The notes: a model not told the origin generated them from the letters alone. A stretch of 64,000 nucleotides of DNA from CAVUDO01 sp963740255 (GCA_963740255.1 CAVUDO010000006.1:558001-622000); one strand, 5' to 3'. Positions 24,501-33,092 are shown, numbered from the stretch's first letter. Made by a program: numbers and translations.

Positions 24501-25667
24501 TCAGCCGGACTCGACGAGGCGGAAGGCGATGCCGGCCTTCTCCAGGCGCGCGCTCAGCGCGTCCCCCATGGCGACGGCCGTGGTCACCTGTCCGGCGGTG
24601 GCAGGCAGGTCGTCGTGGGCCAGGCAGAGCGCCGACTCGGCCAGCATCTTCGAGGTCTCCCCGTAGCCGGGGTCGCCTCCCGCGACCTCGGTGACGACGC
24701 GCCGGTCGCCGCTCCGGCCGACGAACCGCACCCGGAACCAGCCCTTGGCCCGCTGCTCGGCGGTCGGACCGGTGCCGGCCGGCCGGCGACGCAGCAGCCA
24801 CCGGCGGGTCGGCGGCACCTGGGCCAGGGCGAACACTCCGGCCGCCCCGGCGCCCAGACCGGCCACGGCGAGCGGACCCGGTACGGCGAAGAAGTGGCGG
24901 TAGCAGAAGTCCGGCCCGTAGCGGTCCAGCGCCTGAGCCGAACGGGCCACGATCTGCGGGTCGATCGTGGGCATGGGCACGACCCACGACCCGATGGCCT
25001 GGTCGTAGCCGGGACGACCCCGGACAGCGCGCGCCCGTCGGGTGCCGTGGCGGGGCTCCACCCGGCGGCGTTCGGCGTGGGTCGCCGAGGCGCGACGGAA
25101 CCGGGAGAAGGCCGTCACCGCCGAGTCCAGCGTCCCGCCCGAGAGCGTTCCGCCCGCCCGCACATAGCCGCTCAGGCGGATCGGCTGGTCGGTCGGCAGG
25201 TGGCCGACGGTGAACAGCGCACCGAGGTCGTGCGGGACGGAGTCGAAGCCGCACGCGTGCACGAGCCGGGCGCCGGTCCGTTCGGCCATGGCCTGGTGCC
25301 GGAGGAAGGTCTGATCGACGAACTCCGGTTCACCGGTGAGGTCGGCGTAGTCGGTGCCGGCCTCCGCGCAGGCGGCGACCAGCGGGTCTCCGTACCGGAT
25401 GTACGGCCCCACCGTGGTCGCGACCACCCGGGCTGCCTCCGCCACCTGCCGCAGCGCGCCGGTGTCCTCGGCGTCGGCGTGCAGGACCGGCACGTCGACG
25501 CCGAGCCGGTCGCGCAGTTCGGCGAGCTTCGCCGGGTTGCGTCCGGCCAGCGCCCACCGGGTGGTCTCGGGTGCGTGGGCGGCCAGGTACTCGGCCGTGA
25601 GCGCGCCGGTGAAACCCGTCGCTCCGAAGAGGACGATGTCGAACTCGCGTTGCCGGGAGGCTGCCAC
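24501..25667 (-). CDS. Saccharopine-dehydrogenase-like trans-acting enoyl reductase
   Basis: 388 aa. The N-terminal Rossmann motif is FDIVLFGATGFTGALTAEYL, followed by RWALAGRNPAKLAELRDRLG and the Tyr/Asp-rich AEAGTDYADLTGEPEFVDQT. This is the layout of mycobacterial Rv2449c/Rv2953-type trans-acting enoyl reductases in the saccharopine dehydrogenase family. A membrane-embedded patch near residues 270-285 (GPLAVAGLGAGAAGVFAL) fits a lipid-linked substrate. It probably uses NADPH to reduce an acyl intermediate; the substrate is unknown. GTG 25667 has no Shine-Dalgarno but TAGCCT (complement of 25674-25679) lies 6 nt upstream, so it may be leaderless. Confidence 0.85.
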   Translation of the reverse strand: MAASRQREFDIVLFGATGFTGALTAEYLAAHAPETTRWALAGRNPAKLAELRDRLGVDVPVLHADAEDTGALRQVAEAARVVATTVGPYIRYGDPLVAACAEAGTDYADLTGEPEFVDQTFLRHQAMAERTGARLVHACGFDSVPHDLGALFTVGHLPTDQPIRLSGYVRAGGTLSGGTLDSAVTAFSRFRRASATHAERRRVEPRHGTRRARAVRGRPGYDQAIGSWVVPMPTIDPQIVARSAQALDRYGPDFCYRHFFAVPGPLAVAGLGAGAAGVFALAQVPPTRRWLLRRRPAGTGPTAEQRAKGWFRVRFVGRSGDRRVVTEVAGGDPGYGETSKMLAESALCLAHDDLPATAGQVTTAVAMGDALSARLEKAGIAFRLVESG

Positions 25668-25867
25668 CCCCGCAGGCTAGCGCCGCCGCGCCGGCTTCGT
25701 CCGACAGTGCCCGGTGGGCGCACCGGCGGACGGCCGTGAGGGTTGCCGCGCCGCACGAGCAGCGTCCCGCGCTGCCGATCGTCTCCTCACCACCCGAGCA
25801 CCGTCGGACGCCGGATCGTCGGGCCGTTGCTCACCCGATGTATCACCAGATGTGTTTCAGATCGAGG

Positions 25868-25873
25868 TACGAT
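25868..25873 (+). promoter_or_regulatory. Candidate -10 box of the MazEF-like module
   Basis: TACGAT ends 7 nt before the antitoxin ATG at 25881, leaving no room for a Shine-Dalgarno, so the transcript would be leaderless. The stretch 25838-25880 is markedly AT-richer than its surroundings and has GTATC (25840-25844) and GATAC (25871-25875) as opposed half-sites that an RHH antitoxin could bind. Confidence 0.5.
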
Positions 25874-25880
25874 ACGTCTT

Positions 25881-26111
25881 ATGTCAACGATTACCATTCG
25901 TACGGACCACGAGGTCGACCGGGCGCTCGCCGAACTCATGGCCGACGGTCGCGACCGCTCGACGGCGATCCGGGAGGCCATCCTCGCTGCGTGGCGCTCC
26001 CGGCAGGCCGAACGCCTGCGTGTTGAGAGCGCAGCGCTAGCCGTCGATCCGGTGGATGTCGCCGAGGCCCGTGCTGTTCTGGCGGAGATGGACGCGCTTC
26101 GTGCGTGGTGA
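25881..26111 (+). CDS. Ribbon-helix-helix antitoxin (MazE-like)
   Basis: 76 aa. The start STITIRTDHEVDRALAELMA is a ribbon-helix-helix strand plus helix, followed by DGRDRSTAIREAILAAWRSR as the second helix. The C-terminal VDVAEARAVLAEMDALRAW is the likely toxin-binding tail. It should neutralise the toxin encoded next and repress its own promoter. The stop overlaps the toxin gene by 11 nt. Confidence 0.82.
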   Translation: MSTITIRTDHEVDRALAELMADGRDRSTAIREAILAAWRSRQAERLRVESAALAVDPVDVAEARAVLAEMDALRAW

Positions 26112-26415
26112 TCTGTACCGGCTCCGCGCTCCGCGCGACAGCATGGGGAATGAGCAGCGCGGTTCACGGTTCGCCGTCGTCGTCCAGTCGGATCCGCTCC
26201 TGCTGTCCACCTGGCTGGTGGCACCCACTTCCACCGGCGCCCGGCCAGCAAGCTTCCGACCCGAGATCGAGATCGAGGGCGTCGCCACCCGTGTTCTGGT
26301 CGAACAGACCGTCGCGATCGACCCGCAGCGCCTGGGGCGCTCCGCAGGCCGCTTGGACGCTGCCGAGATGGCCGCGGTGGATGCGGCGTTGATGGTCGCG
26401 CTCGGGCTCGGGTGA
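26101..26415 (+). CDS. MazF/PemK-type endoribonuclease toxin
   Basis: 104 aa. It reads VRGDLYRLRAP, then EQRGSRFAVVVQSDPLLLST and WLVAPTSTGARPASFRPEIE, with the late VLVEQTVAIDPQRLG. These are the MazF landmarks: the G-D start, the R-G-x-R…VVVQ strand with the catalytic Arg/Thr environment, and the VxxxQ(I/V)xxxD strand. It should cut mRNA at short motifs when not bound by its antitoxin. GTG 26101 lies within the antitoxin end, so translation is coupled. Confidence 0.85.
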   Translation: MRGDLYRLRAPRDSMGNEQRGSRFAVVVQSDPLLLSTWLVAPTSTGARPASFRPEIEIEGVATRVLVEQTVAIDPQRLGRSAGRLDAAEMAAVDAALMVALGLG

Positions 26416-26462
26416 CTAGTCTCGCGGCATCACGTCGTTACCGGGACGCGAGGAGTCAGGTC

Positions 26463-27662
26463 ATGCCGCACACGCCGTACGGGCCCACGCCGTACGGGCC
26501 CGACACACCTTTCCGGGTGGAGGTGCCCCGCGGGTTCTTCGAGCCCGAGCGCGAGGAGCGCGACACCCTCTTGTTCGACGCCGACCCGCCGCGCGACACC
26601 CCGGCACCACCCGACCTCCCCCCGACGCCCGCCCTCGGGCCGACCCCGGCGACCGAGGACGACCGGGTGTGGCCACACACCCTCTGGGAGCTGCTGTTGC
26701 TGGGCGCGTGCGTCCTGACGGCGTTCCTGCTGACCGGCGTCGACGCGGACGCGCTTTCCGGTGACCGTCTGGACGGGTTCCTACTGCAGGTCGCGTTCAC
26801 GGTGTTGCTCGCCAGCGGGCTGGCGTTCTCGCTGCGCGCCGCGGTGCCGAACCTGGCGGTCGGTGCGATCGCCGTCGGCGCCGGTGCGGTGACCGGCTGG
26901 CTGGTCGTCGAGCGGGGCTGGGGCCACGGCAGTGCGGCCGTCGTCGTGCTGCTGGCCGCGGTGCTGCTGGGACTGGTGCTGGCGTTCGTCGTGGTCGGTT
27001 TCCACGTTCCGGCCTGGGCGGTGACCCTCGGGCTCGCCGCGGCGCTGGTCGGCCTGGTGCTCGCGCTGGCGGGCCAGCAGGGGCTCGTCCTCGGTCGGGA
27101 CGCGCCCGACCCGCGGTCCTGGTACGTCGTCTGGCTCGTGCTCGCGGTGGTGATCTCCGTGGGCGGCGGGCTGGTGCTGCTCGTCCGTCCGCTGCGGCGG
27201 TTCCTCGGTGGGACACGTCCGACCTCCGACCCGGCCCGCCGGCCGGGACCCGGTGCCGGGCTGGGCGCGACGCTGGGGCTGGCCGGTTCGTCGCTGCTCG
27301 CCGCGGCGGCGGGGGTGCTGCAGCTGTACCTGGTGCGTGGCGCCTTCCCGTCCGGGGAGTCGCAGCTGACGGTGCTCGCGCTGGCGGCGGCGTTGCTGGG
27401 CGGGGTGAGCGTGTTCGGGCGCCGCGCCGGGGTGTTCGGCGTGGTGCTCGCGTCCGGGTTGTTGACCCTGCTCGTGGCCTGCCTGAACGCCCGCGACGCC
27501 GACGCCTGGGTGGCCTCCGCCGTGTTCGGCGGCGCCGTGGTGGTGGGCCTGGTGGTCAGCCGGATGCTGGAGGCCGCGGGCCGGCGCAGGTGGCCGGCAC
27601 CGTACGCCCAGGCTGTCCCACTCGAACCCGTGGGCCGCCACCACCACCCGTCCGTCAGCTGA
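26463..27662 (+). CDS. Multipass membrane protein, sugar-ABC-permease (RbsC)-like
   Basis: 399 aa. A 75-residue cytoplasmic N-terminus is Pro/Asp-rich and begins with the repeat-like PHTPYGPTPYGPDTPF. About nine hydrophobic segments follow, from LWELLLLGACVLTAFLLTG to ASAVFGGAVVVGLVVSRML. The distribution and the late FGRRAGVFGVVLASGLLTLL segment resemble branched-chain amino acid/ribose permeases. No ATPase or binding protein is adjacent, so it is an orphan permease or a derivative with another role. ATG 26463 has AGGAG (26451-26455) 7 nt upstream. Confidence 0.6.
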   Translation: MPHTPYGPTPYGPDTPFRVEVPRGFFEPEREERDTLLFDADPPRDTPAPPDLPPTPALGPTPATEDDRVWPHTLWELLLLGACVLTAFLLTGVDADALSGDRLDGFLLQVAFTVLLASGLAFSLRAAVPNLAVGAIAVGAGAVTGWLVVERGWGHGSAAVVVLLAAVLLGLVLAFVVVGFHVPAWAVTLGLAAALVGLVLALAGQQGLVLGRDAPDPRSWYVVWLVLAVVISVGGGLVLLVRPLRRFLGGTRPTSDPARRPGPGAGLGATLGLAGSSLLAAAAGVLQLYLVRGAFPSGESQLTVLALAAALLGGVSVFGRRAGVFGVVLASGLLTLLVACLNARDADAWVASAVFGGAVVVGLVVSRMLEAAGRRRWPAPYAQAVPLEPVGRHHHPSVS

Positions 27663-27746
27663 CCCCGAGGACGTCACCGTGGACAACGAAACTGGTCTGA
27701 CCGGGGCGCACGCCCAGGATGCCTGCCCATGCGGTGGACCGGGCGT

Positions 27747-28829
27747 CTAACTGGCGGAGGACGCGTTGCCGTCGTGGTCGCGCAGTGCGGCCTGGATGGC
27801 GTCCGCGGTGAGCACTCCCAGCCAGGCGTCCCCGTCGCGGACCGCGACCCAGCCGGTGTCGTAGGTCAGCACGGCCACCATCGCGTCCTTCAGGCTCGCG
27901 GTCACCTCCACCGACGGCACATCCTCGCCCGGCTGGGGGGTGTCGGCACCCACGGACGAGAACGGCACCACGTTGGCCGGGTTGATCGGGGTCACCGCGA
28001 GGCGGCGCAACGCCCGGTCGCCGCCCACGAAGCCGGCGACGAAGTCGTTGGCCGGCTTCCCCAGCAGGTCGGCGGGCGCGGCGTACTGCTCCAGGCGTCC
28101 GCGGTCGGAGAGCACCGCGATCCGGTCGGCCAGTCGCACCGCCTCGTCGATGTCGTGGGTCACCATCACGATCGTCTTGCGGACGGCCTGCTGCAGGCTG
28201 CGGAACTCGTCCTGCAGCCGGGCCCGGGCGATGGGGTCGATCGCGCTGAACGGTTCGTCCATCAGCAGCACGTCCGGATCGGCGGCCAGCGCCCGGGCCA
28301 CGCCCACCCGCTGCCGCTGCCCGCCGGAGAGCTCGTGCGGGTACCGCTTCCCGTAGGTGGCCGGCTCCAGGCCGACCAGTTCGAGCAGCTCGTCCACCCG
28401 TTCGGCGATCCGGCGGGAGTTCCAGCCGAGCAACCTGGGCACGGTGGCCACGTTGGCCCGGACGTTCTGGTGCGGGAACAACCCGACGTGCTGGATGACG
28501 TACCCGATCCGCCGGCGCAGGCGCACCGGGTCGGCCTTGGTGACGTCCTCGCCGCCGAGCCAGATCTGCCCGCCCGACGGTTCGATCAGCCGGTTGATCA
28601 TCCGCAGCGTGGTGGACTTGCCGCAGCCGGACGGGCCGACCAGTGCGACCAGCTCGCCCTCCGGCACCTCCAGGGTGAGGCCCTCCACCGCCACCGAGCC
28701 GCCCGGAAACTCCTTGCGCACCCGTTCGAGCCGGATCGCGGCGCCGCCCCGGCGGCCACCGTCCGCGACCGCGGGACCGGCCGCACGGTCGCCGGGACGC
28801 GCCTCGGTCGGGGGGGTAGGTTCCACCAC
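27747..28829 (-). CDS. Glycine betaine/choline-type ABC transporter ATP-binding protein
   Basis: 360 aa. Walker A GPSGCGKST, signature LSGGQRQRVGVARAL, Walker B VLLMDEP and switch THDIDEA are all present. The order and the FPHQNVRANVATVPRLLGW insertion match OpuCA/ProV-type ATPases. The C-terminal 80 residues (ASLKDAMVAVLTYDTGWVAV) are a CBS-like domain, which in OpuA-type systems senses ionic strength or c-di-AMP. GTG 28829 or GTG 28826 is the start; GAGGAGG lies 4 or 7 nt upstream. It is divergent from its permease and the two start codons abut. It should power uptake of a compatible solute. Confidence 0.9.
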   Translation of the reverse strand: MVEPTPPTEARPGDRAAGPAVADGGRRGGAAIRLERVRKEFPGGSVAVEGLTLEVPEGELVALVGPSGCGKSTTLRMINRLIEPSGGQIWLGGEDVTKADPVRLRRRIGYVIQHVGLFPHQNVRANVATVPRLLGWNSRRIAERVDELLELVGLEPATYGKRYPHELSGGQRQRVGVARALAADPDVLLMDEPFSAIDPIARARLQDEFRSLQQAVRKTIVMVTHDIDEAVRLADRIAVLSDRGRLEQYAAPADLLGKPANDFVAGFVGGDRALRRLAVTPINPANVVPFSSVGADTPQPGEDVPSVEVTASLKDAMVAVLTYDTGWVAVRDGDAWLGVLTADAIQAALRDHDGNASSAS

Positions 28830-29528
28830 ATGACCTCCTCGGCCGGGATCTGGGCGGCCCCCGCTCCACAGGTGGCGAACCCTTGGTTCAGCTGGTCCTA
28901 CGTACAGGACAACACCGACACGATCGTCGCGGCCGGCCGCGAGCATTTCTCGTTGACCGTGCAGACGATCGCGTTCGGGCTGCTGATCGCGCTGCCGCTG
29001 GCGGTGCTTGCGAGCCGGGTGCGGTGGCTCGCCGGACCGATCGTAGGGGCGACCGGCGTGCTCTACACCATCCCCTCCCTCTCGCTGTTCGCCGTGGTGG
29101 CGCCGTTCACCGGCCTGACCACCACCACCGTGCTGATCGGGCTGGTGGTGTACGCCCTGCTGATCCTGGTCCGGAACATCCTGGTGGGGCTCCGCGAGGT
29201 GCCCGAGGCGGTCCGTGACGCCGCCCGCGGCATGGGGTACGGGCCGCTGCGGATGCTGGTGCGGGTCGAACTGCCGATCGCGCTGCCGTCGATCATGACC
29301 GGCGTCCGGGTGGCCACGGTGTCGACGATCGCGCTGGTCACGGTGGGCGTCATCGTCGGAACGGGTGGCTTCGGGTCGATCATCGTGGGCGGCCTGAACG
29401 CCAACTTCTACCGGGCGCAGATCATGACCGGCACGCTGCTCTGCGTGCTGTTCGCGCTGGTCGCCGACCTGGCGCTGGCCGGGCTCACCCGGGTGCTGGT
29501 GCCCTGGGGCCGGCGGCGGGCCGCCTGA
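28830..29528 (+). CDS. Compatible-solute ABC transporter permease 1
   Basis: 232 aa with about five or six membrane segments (e.g. TIAFGLLIALPLAVLASRV and IVGATGVLYTIPSLSLFAVV). The ATPase-contact motif is EAVRDAARGMGYGPLRMLVR (EAA loop). GTGGFGSIIVGGLNANFYRA is typical of OpuCB/ProW-type proteins. It should form half of the membrane channel. ATG 28830 touches the divergent ATPase start codon; TAGGTT (28817-28822) 7 nt upstream supports a leaderless message whose promoter lies inside the neighbour. The stop overlaps the next ATG by 1 nt. Confidence 0.9.
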   Translation: MTSSAGIWAAPAPQVANPWFSWSYVQDNTDTIVAAGREHFSLTVQTIAFGLLIALPLAVLASRVRWLAGPIVGATGVLYTIPSLSLFAVVAPFTGLTTTTVLIGLVVYALLILVRNILVGLREVPEAVRDAARGMGYGPLRMLVRVELPIALPSIMTGVRVATVSTIALVTVGVIVGTGGFGSIIVGGLNANFYRAQIMTGTLLCVLFALVADLALAGLTRVLVPWGRRRAA

Positions 29529-30238
29529 TGGAGACGTTCCGCCTCGCATTCGTCTGGCTCAACGACCCGGCCAACTGGCAGGGCGGCAGCGGGGTGATCG
29601 CGCTCACCGTCGAGCACCTGTACGTGTCGGCGATGGCGATGCTGCTGGCCTGCCTGGTGGCGTGGCCGCTGGCGCTGTGGATGGGACACACGGGTCGGGG
29701 CGGGGGCACCGCGGTGGTGGTCTCCAACATCTCCCGGGCGGTCCCGACGCTGGCGCTGCTGACGATCTTCGTCGCGCTGTTCGAGGAGTTCGGCAACAAC
29801 CCCACGATCCTCGCGCTGGCGATCTTCGCGGTCCCGCCGCTGCTGTCCAACACCTACACCGGGATGCGCGAGGTCGACCCGGAGGTCGTCGACGCGGCGA
29901 AGGGCATGGGCCTGTCCGGCAGCCAGGTGCTGTGGCGGGTCGAGGTGCCGCTGGCCGTGCCGCTGATCGCCACCGGGTTCCGTACCGCCGCGGTGCAGGT
30001 GGTGGCGACCGCGACGCTGGCGGCGCTGGTCGGCGGGAGCAACCTCGGCTCGATCATCACCCTCGGGTTCGGCCTCCAGCAGTACGACCAGGTGATCGCC
30101 GGCGGCATCCTGGTCGCGATCCTGGCGCTGGTGGTCGAGGGCACGCTGGCGGTGGTCGAGCGCGCGGTGTCGCCGCCGTCGGCGAAGCGGCCGACACGTC
30201 GGTTCCGGCGCAAGGCGCCGCAACCCGCAACCACCTGA
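29528..30238 (+). CDS. Compatible-solute ABC transporter permease 2
   Basis: 236 aa, paralogous to the preceding permease. Membrane segments include VSAMAMLLACLVAWPLALWM and IFVALFEEFGNNPTILALAI. The EAA loop reads EVVDAAKGMGLSGSQVLWRV, and the C-terminal half has GGSNLGSIITLGFGLQQYDQ. It pairs with permease 1 to form the heterodimeric channel of an OpuC-type importer. ATG 29528 overlaps the previous stop (TGATG). Confidence 0.9.
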   Translation: METFRLAFVWLNDPANWQGGSGVIALTVEHLYVSAMAMLLACLVAWPLALWMGHTGRGGGTAVVVSNISRAVPTLALLTIFVALFEEFGNNPTILALAIFAVPPLLSNTYTGMREVDPEVVDAAKGMGLSGSQVLWRVEVPLAVPLIATGFRTAAVQVVATATLAALVGGSNLGSIITLGFGLQQYDQVIAGGILVAILALVVEGTLAVVERAVSPPSAKRPTRRFRRKAPQPATT

Positions 30239-30360
30239 CCGGCGGGCCTCCCGATCACGTCACCGCGAGGTCGGGTCACGGCCTGGCGTGCCCCGGCATA
30301 ACGCCTCCATCACAGCCTGGCCGGGTTGTTGCGATTCGGCCCATCGGCGTGTTGCCTTAC

Positions 30361-30495
30361 GTCACAGCGAGCTTCGGCTCGTCAGGAGCCGCGAAGGCGA
30401 CGGCGTGGTGAGCATCGCAGCGAAGCGAGGAGCGGAGCCACGCCGGAGTCAAGCCAACGAGCACTGCGCCGGGGCAGCAAGGTCCCTGGCGGGAC
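30361..30495 (+). other. Structured leader before the binding-protein gene
   Basis: The 278-nt gap 30239-30516 contains three dyads: CGAGC-TTCG-GCTCG (30368-30381, a UUCG-capped hairpin), GGCGTGG (30402-30408) with CCACGCC (30438-30444), and GTCCC-TGGC-GGGAC (30482-30495), the last 21 nt before the ATG. This could be a partial terminator that lowers or raises binding-protein expression relative to the permeases, or a riboswitch. I cannot match it to a known riboswitch consensus. Confidence 0.4.
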
Positions 30496-30516
30496 ACAGA
30501 AGGCGGGCAACACCTC

Positions 30517-31506
30517 ATGCGTTCACGTCTAGCAGCCCTGGCCGTGGCCGGCCTCGCGGCCGCCACCATCCTCACCGGGTGCGGTGAGTCCGGCTCGTCG
30601 AGCGACCAGACCACGACGGCGGCCGGCAAGGGCTGCGCCCCGGTCAGCGGGGAAGAACTGGTCGTCCTCGCCGACGACAAGAAGCTCCAGACCGTCGACA
30701 ACATCATCCCGGCGGTCAACACCAAGGCCGCGCAGCCGCCGCTGGTCGCCGCGCTCGACAAGGCCTCCGAGGCGCTGGACACCCCGACGCTGATCGGCCT
30801 CAACAAGAAGGCCGACATCGAACGGCAGACCCCGCCGAACATCGCCACGGCGTTCGTCGCCGAGAAGAAGCTCACCGACGGCTTGGCCAAGGGCTCGGGC
30901 GCGATCGTGGTCGGCGCCGCGAACTTCTCCGAGAACCTGATCCTCGCCAACATCTATGCGCTGACGCTCAAGGGCGCGGGCTACACCGCGACCGTGAAGA
31001 CGATCGGCAACCGCGAGCTCTACCTGCCCGCCCTGATCAAGGGTGAGATCCAGGTGGTGCCCGAGTACGCCGGCACCGTGACCGAGTTTCTCAACAAGCA
31101 GCAGAACGGCGCCAACGCGTCGCCGCTGGCATCGTCCGATCTGGACAAGACCGTGACGGCGCTGGGCGACCTGGGCAAGAAGGCCGGCCTGACGTTCGGC
31201 AAGCCGTCCGCGGCGGCCGACCAGAACGCGTTCGCGGTGAACAAGAAGCTGGCCGACGACAAGGGACTCAAGACGCTGTCCGACTTCGCGGCGAAGTGCT
31301 CAGGTGAGGCGTCGGTGCTCGGCGGTCCGCCGGAGTGCACCGAGCGGCCGTTCTGCAAGGCCGGGCTGGAGAAGACGTACAACATCAACTTCGGCAAGTT
31401 CCTCCCGCTGGACGCCGGCGGGCCGCTGACCAAGACCGGCCTCAAGTCGGGCAAGGTCACGATCGGCCTGGTGTTCTCCTCCGACGGCAGCCTCGCCACG
31501 GGCTGA
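30517..31506 (+). CDS. Compatible-solute substrate-binding lipoprotein, circularly permuted
   Basis: 329 aa. The lipobox is LTGC (Cys22) after a short signal, so it is membrane-anchored outside the cell. Residues about 45-120 (ELVVLADDKKLQTVDNIIPA … TLIGLNKKADIE) match the C-terminal part of OpuCC/OsmF-type binding proteins, yet they come first. Then come the usual N-terminal segments, VGAANFSENLILANIYALTL, YLPALIKGEIQVVPEYAGTV and ERPFCKAGLEKTYNINFGKF, and the protein stops right after GLVFSSDGSLATG, where a standard member would enter its C-terminal part. It should bind glycine betaine, choline or carnitine for the importer. A 13-bp terminator follows. Confidence 0.88.
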   Translation: MRSRLAALAVAGLAAATILTGCGESGSSSDQTTTAAGKGCAPVSGEELVVLADDKKLQTVDNIIPAVNTKAAQPPLVAALDKASEALDTPTLIGLNKKADIERQTPPNIATAFVAEKKLTDGLAKGSGAIVVGAANFSENLILANIYALTLKGAGYTATVKTIGNRELYLPALIKGEIQVVPEYAGTVTEFLNKQQNGANASPLASSDLDKTVTALGDLGKKAGLTFGKPSAAADQNAFAVNKKLADDKGLKTLSDFAAKCSGEASVLGGPPECTERPFCKAGLEKTYNINFGKFLPLDAGGPLTKTGLKSGKVTIGLVFSSDGSLATG

Positions 31507-31522
31507 CCGCACACCGACCGCT

Positions 31523-31557
31523 TCGGCCCGGCCGCACCTCCCGCGCGGCCGGGCCGA
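31523..31557 (+). terminator. Terminator of the compatible-solute importer operon
   Basis: TCGGCCCGGCCGC (31523-31535), 9-nt loop, GCGGCCGGGCCGA (31545-31557): a perfect 13-bp stem, 16 nt after the binding-protein stop. Confidence 0.8.
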
Positions 31558-31693
31558 CGCGTGTCCGGACTCACTTCGGCGCCCGGGCCGTTCGCTCCCG
31601 CCGGACGGTGTTCTGCGATTGGATGAGACTGGCCGCGCCGGTGCGCGTGCCACCATGCGACGCGGACGCCGCGCGGGAACCGTTGGAGGACGG

Positions 31694-32920
31694 ATGGACT
31701 TCGGGTTCGACGCGAAGACCGAGGAGTTGCGCGCGCTGCTGCTGGAGTTCATGGACTCCCACGTCTACCCGGCCGAGCCGGTCTACCAGCGGCAGGCCGA
31801 GGCGCTCGCCGCCGCCGGCACCCCGTGGGACACCCCGGCGGTCGTCGACCAGCTCACCGCCGAGGCCCGGCGCCGCGGTCTGTGGAACCTGTTCCTGCCG
31901 CACTCGCCGCTCGGTGCGGGGCTGACCAACCTGCAGTACGCCCCGCTGGCCGAGATCTCCGGCCGGAGCCTGTGGCTGGCCCCGGAGGCGATGAACTGCT
32001 CCGCGCCGGACACCGGGAACATGGAGGTGCTGGCGATGTTCGGCTCGCCGGCCCAGCAGGACCAGTGGCTCAAGCCGTTGCTGGACGGGCAGATCCGCTC
32101 GGCGTACGCGATGACCGAGCCCGAGGTCGCCTCCGCCGACGCCACCAACATCGCCACCCGGATCCGCCGCGACGGCGACGAGTACGTGATCACCGGACGC
32201 AAGTGGTGGGCCACCGGCGCGATGAGCCCGCGGTGCAAGGTCCTGATCTTCATGGGCGTCACCGACCCCGACGCCGACAAGCACCGCCGGCACTCGATGG
32301 TGCTGGTCCCGATGGACACGCCCGGTGTGCGGCGGGTGCGCGGCCTGCAGGTCTTCGGCTTCACCGACGGTCCGCACGGCGGCCACGCCGAGCTGGCGTT
32401 CGACGACGTCCGGGTGCCGGTGGAGAACCTGGTCGGCGAGGAGGGCGGCGGCTTCGCCATCGGCCAGGCCCGCCTCGGTCCGGGTCGGATCCACCACTGC
32501 ATGCGGGCTGTCGGCGTGGCCGAACGTGCCCTGGAACTGATGTGCCGCCGGGTCGCCGAGCGGGTGGCGTTCGGCCGGCCGATCGCCGACCAGGGGGTCG
32601 TCCAGCAGTGGATCGCGGACGCCAGGATGTGGATCGAGCAGGTGCGGCTGCTGGTGCTCAAGACCGCCTGGCTGATGGACACCGTCGGCAACAAGGGCGC
32701 CCGGATCGAGGTGTCGGCGATCAAGGTCGCGGTGGCCCAGATGGCGACCTGGGTCGTGGACCGGGCAATCCAGGCTCACGGTGGCGCCGGGATGTGCCAG
32801 GACACCCCGCTGCCGGCCCTGTATGCCGGCGTACGGTCGCTGCAGATCGCCGACGGCCCGGACGAGGTGCACCGGATGGCGGTCGCCCGTCGCGAGCTGA
32901 CGCGGTACCGGCCCCGCTGA
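31694..32920 (+). CDS. Acyl-CoA dehydrogenase family protein
   Basis: 408 aa. Family signatures: YAMTEPEVASADATNIATRI (FAD/substrate loop), RKWWATGAMSPRCKVLIFMG, and the C-terminal IQAHGGAGMCQDTPLPALYA with RSLQIADGPDEVHRMAVARR. The catalytic base region is not identical to short-chain enzymes; the arrangement is close to ACAD10/11-like and long-chain actinobacterial members. It should oxidise an acyl-CoA to the trans-2-enoyl-CoA with FAD. ATG 31694 has GGAGGA 3 nt upstream. No electron-transfer flavoprotein genes are adjacent. Confidence 0.88.
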   Translation: MDFGFDAKTEELRALLLEFMDSHVYPAEPVYQRQAEALAAAGTPWDTPAVVDQLTAEARRRGLWNLFLPHSPLGAGLTNLQYAPLAEISGRSLWLAPEAMNCSAPDTGNMEVLAMFGSPAQQDQWLKPLLDGQIRSAYAMTEPEVASADATNIATRIRRDGDEYVITGRKWWATGAMSPRCKVLIFMGVTDPDADKHRRHSMVLVPMDTPGVRRVRGLQVFGFTDGPHGGHAELAFDDVRVPVENLVGEEGGGFAIGQARLGPGRIHHCMRAVGVAERALELMCRRVAERVAFGRPIADQGVVQQWIADARMWIEQVRLLVLKTAWLMDTVGNKGARIEVSAIKVAVAQMATWVVDRAIQAHGGAGMCQDTPLPALYAGVRSLQIADGPDEVHRMAVARRELTRYRPR

Positions 32921-33092
32921 CGGCTGACAACGCACTGCGTCGCGGCTCCGGGCACTCCCGCATGCCGCGTTCCCGCCGGCGAAGTCCGTCCGCCGAGCGC
33001 GGGGCTCGAAAGTATTGTCTCGGCATTCTCTGTGATTTCCCGGGCCTCTGATTTAGGTGCGTTCAGCGGTATTCCCTCGGTATACTGCTGGG

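Noticed and set aside
27729..28829. Open frame upstream of and in frame with the first permease, antisense to the ABC ATPase
   Set aside because: ABC motifs are complete on the minus strand (Walker A, LSGGQ, Walker B). The plus-strand sequence has no permease features before 28830.
30361..30495. c-di-AMP (ydaO) or guanidine (ykkC) riboswitch
   Set aside because: The hairpins are real but the conserved core sequences of these riboswitches are not present. Kept only as an unassigned structured leader.
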